Part shown: piece after piece, positions 1 through 12,260 of the stretch
Layout of the letters: each line of letters opens with the position of its first letter
Position numbering within the stretch: position 1 is the first letter of the stretch
Source of the DNA: Malania oleifera
Lineage: Eukaryota > Streptophyta > Magnoliopsida > Santalales > Ximeniaceae
Reading direction: 5' to 3'
Assembly: GCF_029873635.1 (NCBI RefSeq)
Contig: NC_080419.1
Location: 64,805,540-64,869,539 of the forward strand
DNA: 64,000 nt
Notes under the pieces: generated by a model
Databases searched by the model: none
What the model was told of the DNA's origin: nothing
What the model saw: the letters and a program-made list of their open reading frames with translations, nothing else
Position numbers and translations under genes: made by a program

Positions 1-1131
1 GAAAAAAAAGAGGACAAGATAATAAGCAACAGCCTCAGCTAGTAGGCTAGAAGCTGTTGACGGACATTTTGATACCTGCAGAGAATCCATGTATTTCATC
101 AGAGAAGAAGAGCAGTTCAGTGTCCTGCAAGGTAGGTGGTAATGAAGAGAAGGCAGCGAGGAGCTGAGAGAAGGTGAATTCTGATTCTACTTCTCCTTCA
201 GACGACAATCCCCCTTCGGATTGTCTTCACATTTCTGAATGTTAAACGGTTTAACCCTTCAAGAATCATACAAAATGAGCTAAAATTTATAAATTATTTC
301 CTTCTTCTATGTTATTAACATGTTCTAGCGTATAGAGTTGGGACCACACTGTCCTACATTTAATGTTTTTTAACTTTTACTTCTTCATCATATATGTATC
401 CATTATCGATAGGAGTTAATAGAACTTCCTCCTTTACAGATCATAGGTTATTATTTTCGTCTGACTTATGTTTAACTTTCTACATTTTGGATTGTCATTA
501 CATTTCTGATTTAATGATTGGTTCTATTGTGCCTTTGCTTAACATCTGGTTTGTGCATTCAATGATTCCAAAGTATTCCAATGTTTTCCCTCGTTTAGTT
601 CGAACTCCATTTCAACGAAGCTGTTCATTCATATCTAAATTCGCAACTTGGTATTAATTAACAAAAAATCTTACTTTATATGTAAAATAAGAAGACATAC
701 CCTCCTTTCCATATCAATCTTATTATGAACAAAAGATTAATGCTCTATGCGAAGGAATTTATTAGCAATATGTTTGTGGTCAAAACATTAAAATTCTTAT
801 GTTCATGAAAATTTTGTATCTTTAGTAACACAATTTTGAAGCATTCGAAAGTCGAAGGATACAATGATGCCACGAACCAACTATTGTAGAAATACAAATG
901 GCTCGGTATACACTTTTTAGGATTATATTTTTTTTTGGTAGTTCTAAAGATAAATCATCATATCATACAGCTCTTTTACTGAGTATACATTTCAACCCTA
1001 TTCAAGTTGAATTGCACCTAATTGAATTCTTTCCTTTTTCCTCGGGGGCCCGTTTGTTGTTACTTTCAATATTGTCAAATTAAAAGTAGAAATAAAACCT
1101 AAGAAATATACATAGAGAGACTAAATTATAT
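1..1131. other. AT-rich flank with no recognised gene
   Basis: I recognise no gene here. Short open stretches occur (for example 394-657 and 898-1083), but they have no recognisable domain, and their T-rich composition is what chance frames in AT-rich DNA give. A slightly more GC-rich block at about 50-230 ends in a plausible splice donor (AAG/GTAGGT near 130). Its frame is closed just upstream, so I do not call an exon. This stretch may be the outer flank, or the terminal region, of the MULE that follows. Confidence 0.5.
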
Positions 1132-1636
1132 TTCACAACGTTATATTCACAAGATTTGTATACATTGAACCTATCAAAATAGTATACTAATTTCGGCAGA
1201 GTCCTGTTTAAAAATTGAGCATATCCATCCACGCACCTGTGCAAATAAAACATTATTCAAATACAGTTGATACCAGTATGTTCACAACGTTACATTCACG
1301 AGAATCGTATACATTGAACCTATCAAAATGCTATACTAATTTCGGCAGAGTCCTGTTTACAAATTGAGCATATCCATCCACGCACCTGTGCAAAGAAAAT
1401 ATTCTTCAAATACAGTTGATACCAGTATGTTCACAACGTTACATTCACGAGAATCGTATACATTGAACCTATCAAAATACTATACTAATTTCAGCAGAGT
1501 CCTGTTTACAAATTGAGCATATCCATCCACGCACCTGTGCAAAGAAAACATTTTTCAAATACAGTTGATACCAGTATGTTCACAACGTTACATTCATCAG
1601 ATTCGTATACATTCAACATATCAAATTAGTACACTA
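1132..1636. repeat. 149-bp tandem repeat, about 3.4 copies
   Basis: The phrase TTCACAACGTTA recurs at 1132, 1281, 1430 and 1579, giving a constant 149-bp period. The first three units are complete and differ at only a few positions; the fourth is partial and more diverged. The array lies just beyond the 3' end of the PMD gene remnant. It could be a subterminal repeat of the MULE or independent satellite-like DNA. Confidence 0.9.
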
Positions 1637-1928
1637 AATGATACTTGCTTGTCACTTTACCTATTGTTGCTCTATAGATTTAGAATTAAGAAAATTACAT
1701 TATGTACAAATGATACTCCAAACAAGTAGAAATAAAGGACAAATGATATATTCTATACAAATAGATGCTGTACAAATGAAGTCATTAATAAATACATTAT
1801 GCCCAAATGAATAATGAATAAATACATTATGTACAAATGAAGCTGTAAATATATATTTGATGTACAAATGAAAGTATGAACTAATTAACAAATACATATA
1901 TCGGCTACTCGGTACCACATGGAGGTCG
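1637..1928. repeat. dispersed TGTACAAATGA motif cluster
   Basis: A short motif close to TGTACAAATGA recurs about seven times between 1700 and 1880 with irregular spacing, and once more near 4262 inside the adjoining MULE. No coding potential is seen. It may be part of the 3' flank of the PMD gene. Confidence 0.5.
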
Positions 1929-4145
1929 TCAACGGTGTCGGGGTGGCTGCCGTCTGCGTCTGCCCTCACCTGGCTGCTCCTCCTCGTTTGGCGTTCGGTC
2001 ACGTCGATGGGCTACATGTCTGTCGTCTCCACCCATACGTACTGGATAATCCCTCTCTAGGTGAAGCGGACGGGGAGCTATGTCGTATGTAGTCTCTGGA
2101 AGAGTCCGAGCTGGCAAGCCGGGTGCGTCCACCTCCTCTGCATCGAGAGGGTCATCTAGTAAGTATGACACCGACGGCGTCGCGGCAGAGTCAGATCGAT
2201 AATCCACCGGTCTACTGGAGGGTCCCGAAAAATCAGCAACTGTTGATGGGGCATACGGTGCGGACGGCCCGAATACATACTCCTCATGTACAATGGGTGG
2301 TGAGAAGGCCGGACTCGATGGATGGCTGGATGTAGCTGCTCGACCCCCTCGTACTAGAGCTGCTCGACCACCTCGTGGGGCCGGGGTCCGGCATGGGGTA
2401 GGGATCCGTCACCCGTCCTCGTAGACAATGTCCAAACCAACTCTCGCTAAATCGCTCACAGCGGGGTCTGATGATAGCGAGTCGACCTGGTGTAATACAT
2501 CAGCCTGCAGCATAGGAAAATAGTGGTTAAAACATTGAACTACTAATCATCACGGTAACAAATTAGGTATACGTTTGAGTAAGCGTACGAGGCTCACGTA
2601 GACCGCAGCAGTCCTATCTACGAAGCGACGTGTGATCGACTTGGACCACGCGTAATACGGATCCTCTGGACGCATCGGGCCATCTTCCTGCACTCTCTCG
2701 ACAATGTAGTCGCGCCTATGTACCCACATACTCATGTACATGGCGTTCTCCGCAGCCCAATCTGTGTTCCCCCGACTGCGACCATCAATCTCGTGCAAGT
2801 CCTCCCCACATACATCGACCCCCGAAGTACGAAAGCGTCCGGGAATGCCTTGTCGAAAGCCAAACTGGCGCATTACTCGGTCTGAGAGATGCCACTCAAC
2901 AATATGAAAACATATGAGTGGCACTCGGGCAACCCAGAGGTCCGACCCAACTGCATAACCAGGTGGTAGGTCGGTAACAATGTCATCAGTGTAGGGCGCC
3001 CATACGAACTGCGCGTTGACATATAGTAAATGTCAGAGGTGGGACGGGAATATATGCAAATCTTGAAAAATACAATCAATACACATCACCGAGACTACCT
3101 CATGCTCCTGGTGCATGTCCAGCTTAAATCTGTACCAGGGCAGCGTGTGTTGCGCAACATTAGGCGCCAACAACTGATCCCTCCACCTGTACACAATAAA
3201 ACGTAAGTTAGCAAGGTGTAACCACTACTACGTACTACAACTGAAGCAAATGATTTTTAGTTGAGTTACTAACCTCCACGCGAGTGGAGCTGGGTCAATC
3301 GGTCGTCCGTCCTCATCCCTCTGAATAAGACGTCGGACACCGCGGCGCGTAGGAGCTAACGACGTGAATCTCTCCCACGCCCAAACCTGCAATAAGCGGA
3401 GTGCTCCTCCGATCTGTGAGTGCGACACATCAGCGGCGCGGCACATCTCTCGGTACCCAGGCTAACGTCACAGCACCCCAACTATAATGGCGTATCTCTC
3501 CTCGCTCCGCGAGCAGTGGAAGGAACATCAAGTGTGCGTAACTCCCCGATAGGTCGCAGAACAGCGTCCCACATATCAATCGCAGCATGTGGGCACGTGC
3601 GTGCCACGCTATAATCTGATCATCAGCATCAGCCGGAAGCTGGCGAAACATCTCCCCCTCTAGAAACCGTATGTGAATGCGGGCACCAACAAGCTCACCA
3701 TCTGGAGGCACCACTCCTAACAATCTCTCGAACATGCGGTGAAGTCCTCCCCCCTGACCAACGCCTCCATCCTGTACTGGTTCAGCTGTACGACCAGTGA
3801 CGGGTAACCCATCAATCAGTAGCCCGAACAACACCGCGACATCCTGTAATGTGATAGTCGCCTCCCCGTGCGGCAAGTGGAAAGTGTGTCTCTGGCCTCC
3901 ATTGCTCGACTAATGCGGTCACAAGATGCCAATCCAACTGGATATGGCCAATCTGATATATCCCATAAAAACCCGCGTCACGTATCCAATCAATAATGCG
4001 AGGGTCTGCGCCTATCCTATCCTGTACGCTCTGACTGCCCCCTCGGCAATATAGCACGTCAGCATGCGAATCGGTCCATGCCCGACTGGACCGGTGCCAA
4101 TCGCCCATACTCAGTACAGTAGTATCGGACGGCCCTGGATCGATC
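1929..4145 (-). pseudogene. broken plant mobile domain (PMD / MAIN-like) gene carried beside a MULE transposase
   Basis: The minus strand encodes a recognisable PMD protein, the family of MAIN, MAIL1 and many transposon-borne relatives. The main exon runs from about 4145 (acceptor TTTGCAG) to 3274 (donor GTTAGT). It includes DWHLVTALVEQWRPETH and GEATITLQDVAVLFGL, both typical of PMD, and a later stretch LLQVWAWERF. Further exons fit at 3186-3099 and 3008-2573 (WAPYTDD, then FHIVEWHLSDRVMRQFG), and perhaps from 2504. A charged, Arg-rich tail is open at 2207-1929. The main exon needs at least two frame changes (near 3880 and near 3440) to be read through, so the copy is broken. Host PMD proteins act in the nucleus in gene expression and transposon silencing; what PMDs on transposons do is not settled. 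Same strand as the transposase and directly downstream of it, so I infer it is MULE cargo. Confidence 0.8.
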
Positions 4146-4517
4146 CTGCAAACAAGCTAGAATATTGAAAGCATTAACATAGAAATCATAAGAATTGAGT
4201 ATCTGTCCCCGGTGCTTTGTATGGTGGAACCGATCAAAAATCTTAAGGTTTATCCTATATATGTACAAATGAAAATGTCTCACCAAGTTTTCGTCTGAAC
4301 ATACACTATTCTCGATTGATGGACACAGTGAGACTCAATTGCTTAGAGACAAATTGAGCATGGAGCATTCGCATGTTCAACGAAAAATGAAAGCGGTATG
4401 AGAATTTAACATTTGGGGAAAAATTTTTCAGAAGGAATGAGTATAATGGCAGCTGAAAACTTGTCGTGACGCGAGGAGTAAGAGTACGCAAATCCCGGAT
4501 AACCTATAAGTTATAGG
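4146..4517. other. spacer between PMD gene and transposase
   Basis: This stretch probably holds the upstream intron or promoter of the PMD gene and the 3' flank of the transposase. The short frames in it have no recognisable domain. Confidence 0.4.
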
Positions 4518-5492
4518 TCAGTGCGAAGGTCCAGCTGCATCCCCAGGTTGGGTCCTTCTCGGACATCTTGTGCGGTTATGTCCTTCTTGACGGCATATGC
4601 TACACGTGATATGTTTCCGACCTTCCCGAGCATCCATCTCGTTATGTATACATGAGCTCCTAGGCCGACCTTTATGTCTAGCGTATGCAGGATTTTCCTG
4701 TAAGTTTGGCGAAGAGCAAGTTGGCCAATATGCCTCATGCATGATTGGATAAAATTCTGCAGCATATGTTGCATAGTGCTCGGCAGTGCTCCAATATGGC
4801 TCAACAAACTGGCTCGCATTTAGCCGTGTCTCGGCACAGGCTGCAAGAAGGTGCAAGCAGGGATAGTGTAAAGATTGCCACTTCCCGCAGGAGCATTCGC
4901 TCCTCTGGATGCTCAAAGTTTGGACATTGTTTCTTTTATGGAGTCCCCGCTGCGCGGTCGTGATGCTAAAAGTACCCCTAGACCTGTTGAACGTCGTGAC
5001 TCGTTGTCCGGTCGCCTTCAGCTTCCTTCTTTCCATCGATAGAAATATATGCGGAATTAACATATTTCCTCTAGATATTGCGTTACGAGCAGACTCCCGT
5101 CGGCTATTGAAGTAATGTGCAACGCGATAAAATCTTAGTTGCACGAGAGCCGTTATGGGAAGGCTACGTGCGCCTTTTAGGATGGCGTTGAAACATTCGA
5201 CCAGGTTGGTGGTCATGTTTCCATACCTCTTTCCACCGTCGTGGTACTGAGTCCACATATGAGGAGGGATCTGATCGAAGAACGACTTGGCTGGCTCTCC
5301 ACCCTCGTCGAATATCCTCTCCATCCAGGTGTCAAATTTTCTCAGCTGATGCTCCCTTCCGGCTCGCTCAGCCATTCGCTTCATATTGACACTCCGCACT
5401 TTCGTATTAAAGTTGCTGACGACATGTCGAAGGCAAAATCGGTGGTGCGCACGTGGTGGTTGCCAATCAGGATTGTGCTGCACCGTAGCGAT
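4518..5492 (-). pseudogene. MULE (MuDR-type) transposase, C-terminal half
   Basis: An open frame of 321 codons on the minus strand encodes the end of a plant MURA-like transposase. It starts just before the CxxH element FCLRHVVSNFN. It contains TTNLVECFNAILKGAR, whose Glu is the likely third catalytic acid of the DDE triad. A SWIM zinc finger follows (CSCGKW, then CLHLLAAC), and a CCHC knuckle (CSICRQEGHNRTRCP) lies near the C-terminus. The first two catalytic Asp residues are on the other half, at 22447-24127. Between the halves sits a 16.9-kb LTR element with a GCGAT target duplication, so the gene was split by insertion. The start methionine of this frame is incidental. Confidence 0.9.
5488..5492. 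repeat. target site duplication GCGAT (left)
   Basis: GCGAT directly precedes the TG terminus at 5493. The same five bases directly follow the CA terminus at 22441, so the outer Ogre-like element sits in a clean insertion. Confidence 0.93.
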
Positions 5493-7590
5493 TGTCGCGA
5501 CGTCCCGGGAGCGCGTGTGCCCCCGGGCGGCGAAATTAAAAAATCAATTTTAATATTTTCAGGAAAAATATGGTGTAGGAGTCGCCACTAACCTTTAGTG
5601 CGGTTAGAACACATGATTACCACCCCATTAGGGGTGGAATCGGTCTACATTACCAGAGTTAGGGTCGGGAGTTCGGTTACGAGGGGAAGGTACGAGCACC
5701 CCCTACGCGCCCGTTCTTACGAACGGTACCTAATTAATTCGAAATTATCCCTAAGTTAATCTAATAAATCTTTACATTACTCCTTTTTATGAATTTATAA
5801 TTATACATGAAAAATAAAGAAATAAATATATACATATATTCCCTCAGAACTTAGGGTACGTGATGCCCAAAGGCTAATACCCCTTGCAATTAAATCATAG
5901 GGATTATAATTAAGAAAATACACTCCCAAAATTTTGAAATTATATATAAAATTTTATAGAAAAATACTAACATGGGAGGTTTTTAATATATGGTAATAGA
6001 ATAATAAGCCTCACCTACCTACTAACATATTATGAATGTCAAAATAAGTAACTAAATACCGTATATATGTTAATATATTAAAGACACTTAATGCTAAATA
6101 TAGTAAGGTTCTAATAATGATTAATACTAAACATATTTATATATTAAAAATAGCTGATACTAAAAATACTAGGGTACTAATAATTAATACTAACTATATT
6201 AATATACTAAAAAAAAATAAAATAAAATAAAATAATTGATGCTAAACATGTGATTAAAATGCTAATTTACCAAACATATAATATCCATTAAATCCTAAAT
6301 CACTAAATACATAATATTAGAAAGAAAATACAAAAATGCTAAATATGCAATATTTACCAATATGCTAATATGCGATATACATATGACTAAAATTATTAAT
6401 TTACATATAATGTCAATAAAACACCAAGCCCTTAAATATGTAATGCCACATTATCACCATGATAAATTTACAATATTATAAAAATGCTAATTAATATAAT
6501 GAATATATAACATCAATAAAAATTCTATCACACTAACATTAATCATATATACCATAGATATTACAAAAATCTAACCCTACAAGATGAGCATCATATCAAC
6601 AACAAAGTTCAAACATCGAATGTTAAGACGACAAAAAAAAATTCTACAAAAATAATAATAATCGTTCAACCATAAACACAACAAAAATGTACACATAAAT
6701 ATCAACATTTAAACAAATATTACCGCGTTATAAACCCTACACCATGAATATCAACAACAAGACAAACAAAGCATATATATTAATTATTAAAGTAAACATT
6801 ACAATCCTAAAATCTTACAATAACAACCCTAGAGTATATATAAATATTACCGTAAAAAGACTTTGAAACTACCCCAACAAATAATAATCTCAAACCCTAG
6901 ATAAATATAAACAAGAAATAATATAACTAACTCACCACCAATACAAAAGTTAAACTTTAAATAATAACAATAAATCAAGCATACCGAATATATAAATAAT
7001 AAAACATAATTAAAAGACTCAACATATAATCGTATCAATACTGGACCCTAAATAATACGATACCTATTAAATATATATATATATATATACATATACACAC
7101 ACATAATACAACAACAATTGTACAATAATATTAAATATTTAATATATACGACGAATACAAATATATGACCTTTAAACACAGACTCTGACGATTAATATTT
7201 TATAACAGTAATAAATTTATAAATACAACAAGAAACGATATAAACATGAATATCAGCTAAAAAGTCTTACCACAATATTATATATGTAACAAATATGATA
7301 AAAATTTAAACTTTAAATATTAGAACAAGTTCTTACAATAAAAATTCTATAATAATAATAATACAACAATTAATACAACACAAGTAAAATCAATATAATT
7401 ACGTTAATACAATTAATATAATAATAATAATATGCAAGTAATTTACTAATAACAATATACAAATAATAATAAGAATAAAACTTAACTAAATAATAATAAA
7501 TGACAATCAGTGTGTGTGTGCATATACTGCATGCATAATAAAAAAAAAATACAAATAAATAAGAACAAAATTTCAACTTTATATAGTGAA

Positions 7591-7646
<56 letters not shown>

Positions 7647-7681
7647 TGTGTGTGTATGTGTGCAGATACAGCAGAGTGAAA

Positions 7682-7689
7682 CACTTACA
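7682..7689 (-). promoter_or_regulatory. candidate 5' splice donor at the end of the LTR leader block
   Basis: On the minus strand the GC-rich block ends in CACT/GTAAGTG, close to the plant donor consensus. AT-rich, intron-like sequence follows at once. The same site is present in the partner LTR at 21022-21029. Use of this donor is inferred. Confidence 0.5.
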
Positions 7690-8401
7690 GTGGGCAGCCG
7701 AAACAACAGAGGGAGGGAGGACTGGCGGCTGGAACAGAGTCGTGGCTTCTGGTGTGGTTGGCTCTGCAGGGAGCGGCGGCGATGGCGTGCACGGGGGTCC
7801 ACTGGTGGTTGGCCGGAGGGGTGGCTCGTGTTGGCGCTGCGGGAGTGGCCGGAGAGAGCCGCTGGACTGTCTGGTGTGAGGCCGGATCTGCTGGTTCGTC
7901 AACTATGGAGGCCGAGAGGTTGAGATGCTGCAGTGGTAAGAGACGACGACGACGATGTCTAAGGGGTTGGTTGCTGGAGGTTGGTGACGACGTCGTGGAG
8001 TTCCGTTGCTGGTGCGGCACTGGTGTGATAGGGAATGGGAAGCCGTCGGAAGTGATGGAGTCGTAGCAGGGTAGCGGGTATAGCAGCAGGGGGCTGCTGT
8101 TTGGAGGAACAGTTGGTGGAGGCTCTCGAGTTTGCTGGTTTTGGCGTGGCAGCAGGCTTCTGCAAGGAGCTATGGAGAAGACGGCTGGCCTGGTGCAGGT
8201 TGCAGTGGTCTCGGGCTTGCAGGTTCGTCGGGGATGGGCGTGGCCGTCGGTGATGAAGATGATGACGGTAGTGTTGTGGAGAGAAGAAAGGTAAGGTTTT
8301 TTTTTTTTTTTTTTTTTTTGGTTTCCGGCTGTGTTCTTGGCCGGAGTGTGTGCAGCGCACCCTGGTCTCTCCGCCCCTCTCCTCTTGTGTGTGAACCCCT
8401 A

Positions 8402-8413
8402 TTATATAAAAGA
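8402..8413 (-). promoter_or_regulatory. candidate TATA box of the LTR
   Basis: On the minus strand TTTATATAAT lies between the AT-rich microsatellite and the GC-rich block, where a U3/R boundary is expected. The equivalent in the partner LTR is at about 21742-21755. Confidence 0.55.
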
Positions 8414-8612
8414 ATATCCCAAAACCCTAAAACAACTTTCCTTCTTTGATTTTCTTTTTCTTTTTTCTTTTTTTTTTATTCTTTTATTCTTATGGTAATA
8501 ATGAAAAAGGAAGTAATAATCATAATAATAATCATAATAATATAAATATCAATAAGGTAATAATAATAATACTACTAAATAAATAATTATAGTAAAAATA
8601 AAGATAATAAAG

Positions 8613-8643
<31 letters not shown>

Positions 8644-8721
8644 TAATAATAAATAAATAATAGTGATAATAATAAATAATAAACAAATAACAGTAATAAT
8701 AATAATAATAAACAAATAACA

Positions 8722-8768
<47 letters not shown>

Positions 8769-8812
8769 AATAAGAATAATAAAAATAATAATAAAAAAAA
8801 TAATAGTAATAC

Positions 8813-8847
<35 letters not shown>

Positions 8848-8992
8848 GTAATAATGGAAAATAAAATTTAAAATAAAAGTACTAGTAAGGATAATAATAC
8901 TAATAATAATAATAAATATACTAATAATATAGGAAAATAATAATAATAAAAATAATAAAAAAAAATAATAATAAAGTATCAATTTTGAAGAA

Positions 8993-9027
<35 letters not shown>

Positions 9028-9088
9028 AATAATAAAACAGAGGGAACCCCTTGTTTTATTTGGCTAGGGCAAAAATAGGGTGTCTACA

Positions 9089-9101
9089 GCTGCCCCTCTT
9101 T
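9089..9101 (-). other. polypurine tract
   Basis: On the minus strand AAAGAGGGGCAGC directly abuts the 3' LTR. The identical tract abuts the LTRs at 34734 and 52741. This is the expected plus-strand primer site of an LTR element. Confidence 0.85.
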
Positions 9102-9299
9102 GTAGGCTTAGTTGCTTCAATGTAACGGTAGGAACTCTCCTACGTTTTTGTAGCAACAAGCCTGCAAAGATAAAAGACACCTATTTTAGCCAAGCCATTC
9201 AACTCTCTATGGCTTTTCAAGTTAATCAAGAGTTGTTTATTTCTGCCAACCAGAGACGATATGCACTGAATGTAAGGATCTAGGTTGAGGTACACAGGG

Positions 9300-10014
9300 A
9301 TGGCTTGCTGCGAATGTAAGAATCCGAGCCGTAGGGACACGATGATCCAGCCATGGGATACAATGATGGCTTGCTTCGAATGTAAGAATCCGAGCCGTAG
9401 GGACACGATGATCCAGCCAGGGGACATAATGATGGCTTGCTTCGAATGTAAGAATCCGAGCCGTAGGGACACGATGATCCAGCCATGGGACACAATGATG
9501 GCTTGCTTCGAATGTAAGAATCCGAGCCGTAGGGACACGATGATCCAGCCATGGGACACAATGATGGCTTGCTTCGAATGTAAGAATCCGAGCCGTAGGG
9601 ACACGATGATCCAGCCATGGGACACAATGATGGCTTGCTTCGAATGTAAGAATCCGAGCCGTAGGGACACGATGATCCAGCCATGGGATACAATGATGGC
9701 TTGCTTCGAATGTAAGAATCCGAGCCGTAGGGACACGATGATCCAGCCAGGGGACATAATGATGGCTTGCTTCGAATGTAAGAATCCGAGCCGTAGGGAC
9801 ACGATGATCCAGCCATGGGACACAATGATGGCTTGCTTCGAATGTAAGAATCCGAGCCGTAGGGACACGATGATCCAGCCATGGGACACAATGATGGCTT
9901 GCTTCGAATGTAAGAATCCGAGCCGTAGGGACACGATGATCCAGCCATGGAACACAATGATGGCTTACTTCGAATGTAAGAATCCGAGCCGTAGGGACAC
10001 GATGATCCAGCCAT
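9300..10014. repeat. 66-bp tandem array, 11 copies
   Basis: Eleven near-identical 66-bp units lie in the 3' noncoding region of the outer LTR element. Unit variants recur in order (the variants ending GGGATACAATG and GGGGACATAATG come back five units later), so a block of five units was itself duplicated. Because 66 is divisible by three and the unit lacks stops in several frames, long open frames appear on both strands. They are artefacts of the repeat. Confidence 0.95.
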
Positions 10015-10435
10015 CTCAACAAGTAACAAGGTGTGTAAGCAAAGTTTTGAAAGTTGTTACTCTATTTGGAGAATGCACTTGGGGTAAAGTCTGAATGTCA
10101 ATGAATGAATCCCCCTGTCTTTGGTATTTGTTGCCCCAGTTCAAGATAAATCAACGTATGTCTGGGGTCAACTTGCCCTAGTTTTCCAAGTAAATCAATG
10201 TGTGCTTGGGGTCAGTTACCCAGCTCATATTTAAACACAACAGGAATCTCTCCATCAAGGATGTCAAATAATCATTTGAAAGCTCAAGACAAGTGTGAAG
10301 GATGCTCTATTGCTGCTTGTGATGCTAGAATGCAATGATATGCTGCTATATGTATGCATGTTGCTAACTTATAATGCAGTGATATGTTGCTATTAATATG
10401 CATATTACTAACTTGTGATTATATGTATGCATTTT

Positions 10436-10960
10436 TTTTTTTTGTGTAATGTATGAAACGCACAATGGCGATACATGAAATGTATGGTAATGCGTGAAAT
10501 GCATGACAATACATAAGATGCATGGTAATACATGAAATGCATGACAATGCATGTAATGCAGGGCGATGCATAAGATGTATGGTAATACATGAAATGTAGG
10601 TAATGCATGCAATGAATGACAATGCATGTAATGCAGGCAATGCATGAATTGCATGGCAACGCATGAAATTTAAGTGATGCATGAAATACATAGCAATACA
10701 TGAGATGTATGGTAATGCATGAAATGTATGATAATGCGTGAAATGCATGACAATGCATGAGATGCATGGTAATACATGAAATGCATGACAATGCATGAGA
10801 TGTGTGGTAATGTGTGAAATACAGGTTAATGCATGGCAATGCATAAGATGTATGGTAATGCATGGAATGCATGGCAATATATGAAATCTAGGTAATGCAT
10901 GAAATGTATGACAATGCATGAAATTTAGGGTAATGCATGACAATGCATGAATCTTTTCTC
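10436..10960. repeat. degenerate ATGCATG-rich repeat tract
   Basis: Short words such as ATGCATGAAATGCATGGTAA recur with variation over about 520 bp. A small trace of the same sequence is present at about 36765-36800 in the second element, so this is a lineage-specific expansion. Cys/His-rich open frames on the minus strand here are by-products of the repeat. Confidence 0.85.
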
Positions 10961-11639
10961 CTAATGCACTTGTGGTCAATGACCTCATCTTTGGTCTCCA
11001 CATGAAACTCGCCATATTTGAATGGATCTGTAACTGATCTTGGCTTAATCTTCTTTATTCATCCAGTCATGAAAGTGATCGACTCAGCTCAAAAATCGTA
11101 AAATCTGCCCCAGTTGAATGGACCTACAACTGATCTTGACTCTGATTTCCTATTCCAATCCGATAAGAAAGTGCTTGAATGGGACCTACTGAGACTCAAC
11201 TCGGAATTTGCCCCAGTTAAATTCATCTGCCACCGATCTTGACTCTATTGTTGGATTCCTTTTGAACTTGACATAACATTTGCTGCTCTTTCTCCATAAG
11301 GATCTTCTTTATAGGAATTTCTGGTTCTGAAACTCTTTGACTATCCATCCTTTTTTAATGCTCTAAAGAATAAGAAGGGTTCCTTTTTTTTTTTTTTTTT
11401 AAGGAACAAGGAATGATTATGCAACTCTGACATCAACTTGCTAAATCAAAAGGTCATTTGCACAAAATAAATGTTTTACCATATTTCAATGCTATCATAG
11501 GAAAAATTCATGCCAGCATTCAAAAGTCATGTAACGTTGATTTCCCAGCTTAGATGACTGTCATTCTCTTCAACTGTCCCTGTTTCATCAACTCATGCTT
11601 TGATCTCAAGATGGACTTTAAGACTCGGGACGAAACGTA

Positions 11640-12260
11640 GGCTTAAGGATGTAGGATTTCAGAATAAAAGGGAAACTAAGGCTCAAAAATACCACCCCAA
11701 ATAATGTTTTATGCCCCCAGTTCGAGTTGAGGCGCTTTTGTAAGATGTTGACCGAACTTGTTATTTAAACAAGCTGCCTACGTACCTTTTCAGGATCAGG
11801 TCATTACGTAGTTCAGACTCAATATTGAGTCTGACAAATCATTTAAGACAACAATGTATACCAATCTGGTCAGGACTTTCATTTGGACCGTAATGTAGGC
11901 TAAGGATATGGGTTAAAGAAGAAAGGAGTCACATAAGGCTCAAAATCATCAATTTCATCAAGGGTAATTTGGTCAAAGATCACATATGTAGTAAGTTCCT
12001 TATTCTCTTTCTTCTTCCTCCTGCTTTTCTTCTTTTTTTTTTTTTTCTTTTAATCTTCTTTTCCTTATTTTCCCGCAACTTTCACTTTTTCTTTTATAAA
12101 GGAATCTTGCCTTCATTTTCATTTGAACTTCAATTGGGACCAATCTTTTAAAAAAACTGCCCCAGTGTGGGGTGTGATCCTTTGACGGGTTAATCAAGAA
12201 ATGAATCTTTCAGGCTCAAACAAGGTTTGCGAGGGATTTCTCTTTTTTTTTTTTTTTTGA
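11640..12260 (-). other. conserved 3' noncoding region with three hairpins
   Basis: This region aligns by eye with about 37560-38200 of the second element. Three inverted repeats lie in a row: CTTGTT/AACAAG (11757-11773), CTACGTA/TACGTAG (11778-11811) and the palindrome AGACTCAATATTGAGTCT (11815-11832). All three recur in the second element at 37713-37789. The element's RNA would carry them in its 3' untranslated part. Confidence 0.6.

Larger units (their letters stand above)
5493..9088 (-). repeat. 3' LTR of the outer Ogre-like element
   Basis: Read on the minus strand, the LTR has these parts in order: a terminal block beginning TGTAGACACC, a long AAT/ATT microsatellite (about 8530-9050), a TATA box, a GC-rich block (about 7680-8390), a long AT-rich block, and a conserved terminal module (about 5493-5900) ending in CGCGACA. 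The same order is seen in the partner LTR at 18939-22441. Confidence 0.92.

Noticed and set aside
50-180. Possible host exon ending in AAG/GTAGGT
   Set aside because: The frame is closed immediately upstream and no domain is recognised.
7510-8449. Pro/Ser/His-rich frames in the GC-rich LTR block (also 20946-21735, 29696-30529, 33421-34180 and 51433-52105)
   Set aside because: Different frames on both strands are equally open, and the frames are not conserved between LTR families. The block is better seen as an untranslated leader.
9140-10094. Four overlapping open frames of about 250-270 codons on both strands
   Set aside because: All are generated by the 66-bp tandem array, whose length is a multiple of three. 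They have no domain and no independent support.
10364-11015. Cys/His-rich open frames on the minus strand resembling zinc-finger repeats
   Set aside because: They are translations of the ATGCATG-rich repeat tract. The spacing is irregular and three frames look alike.
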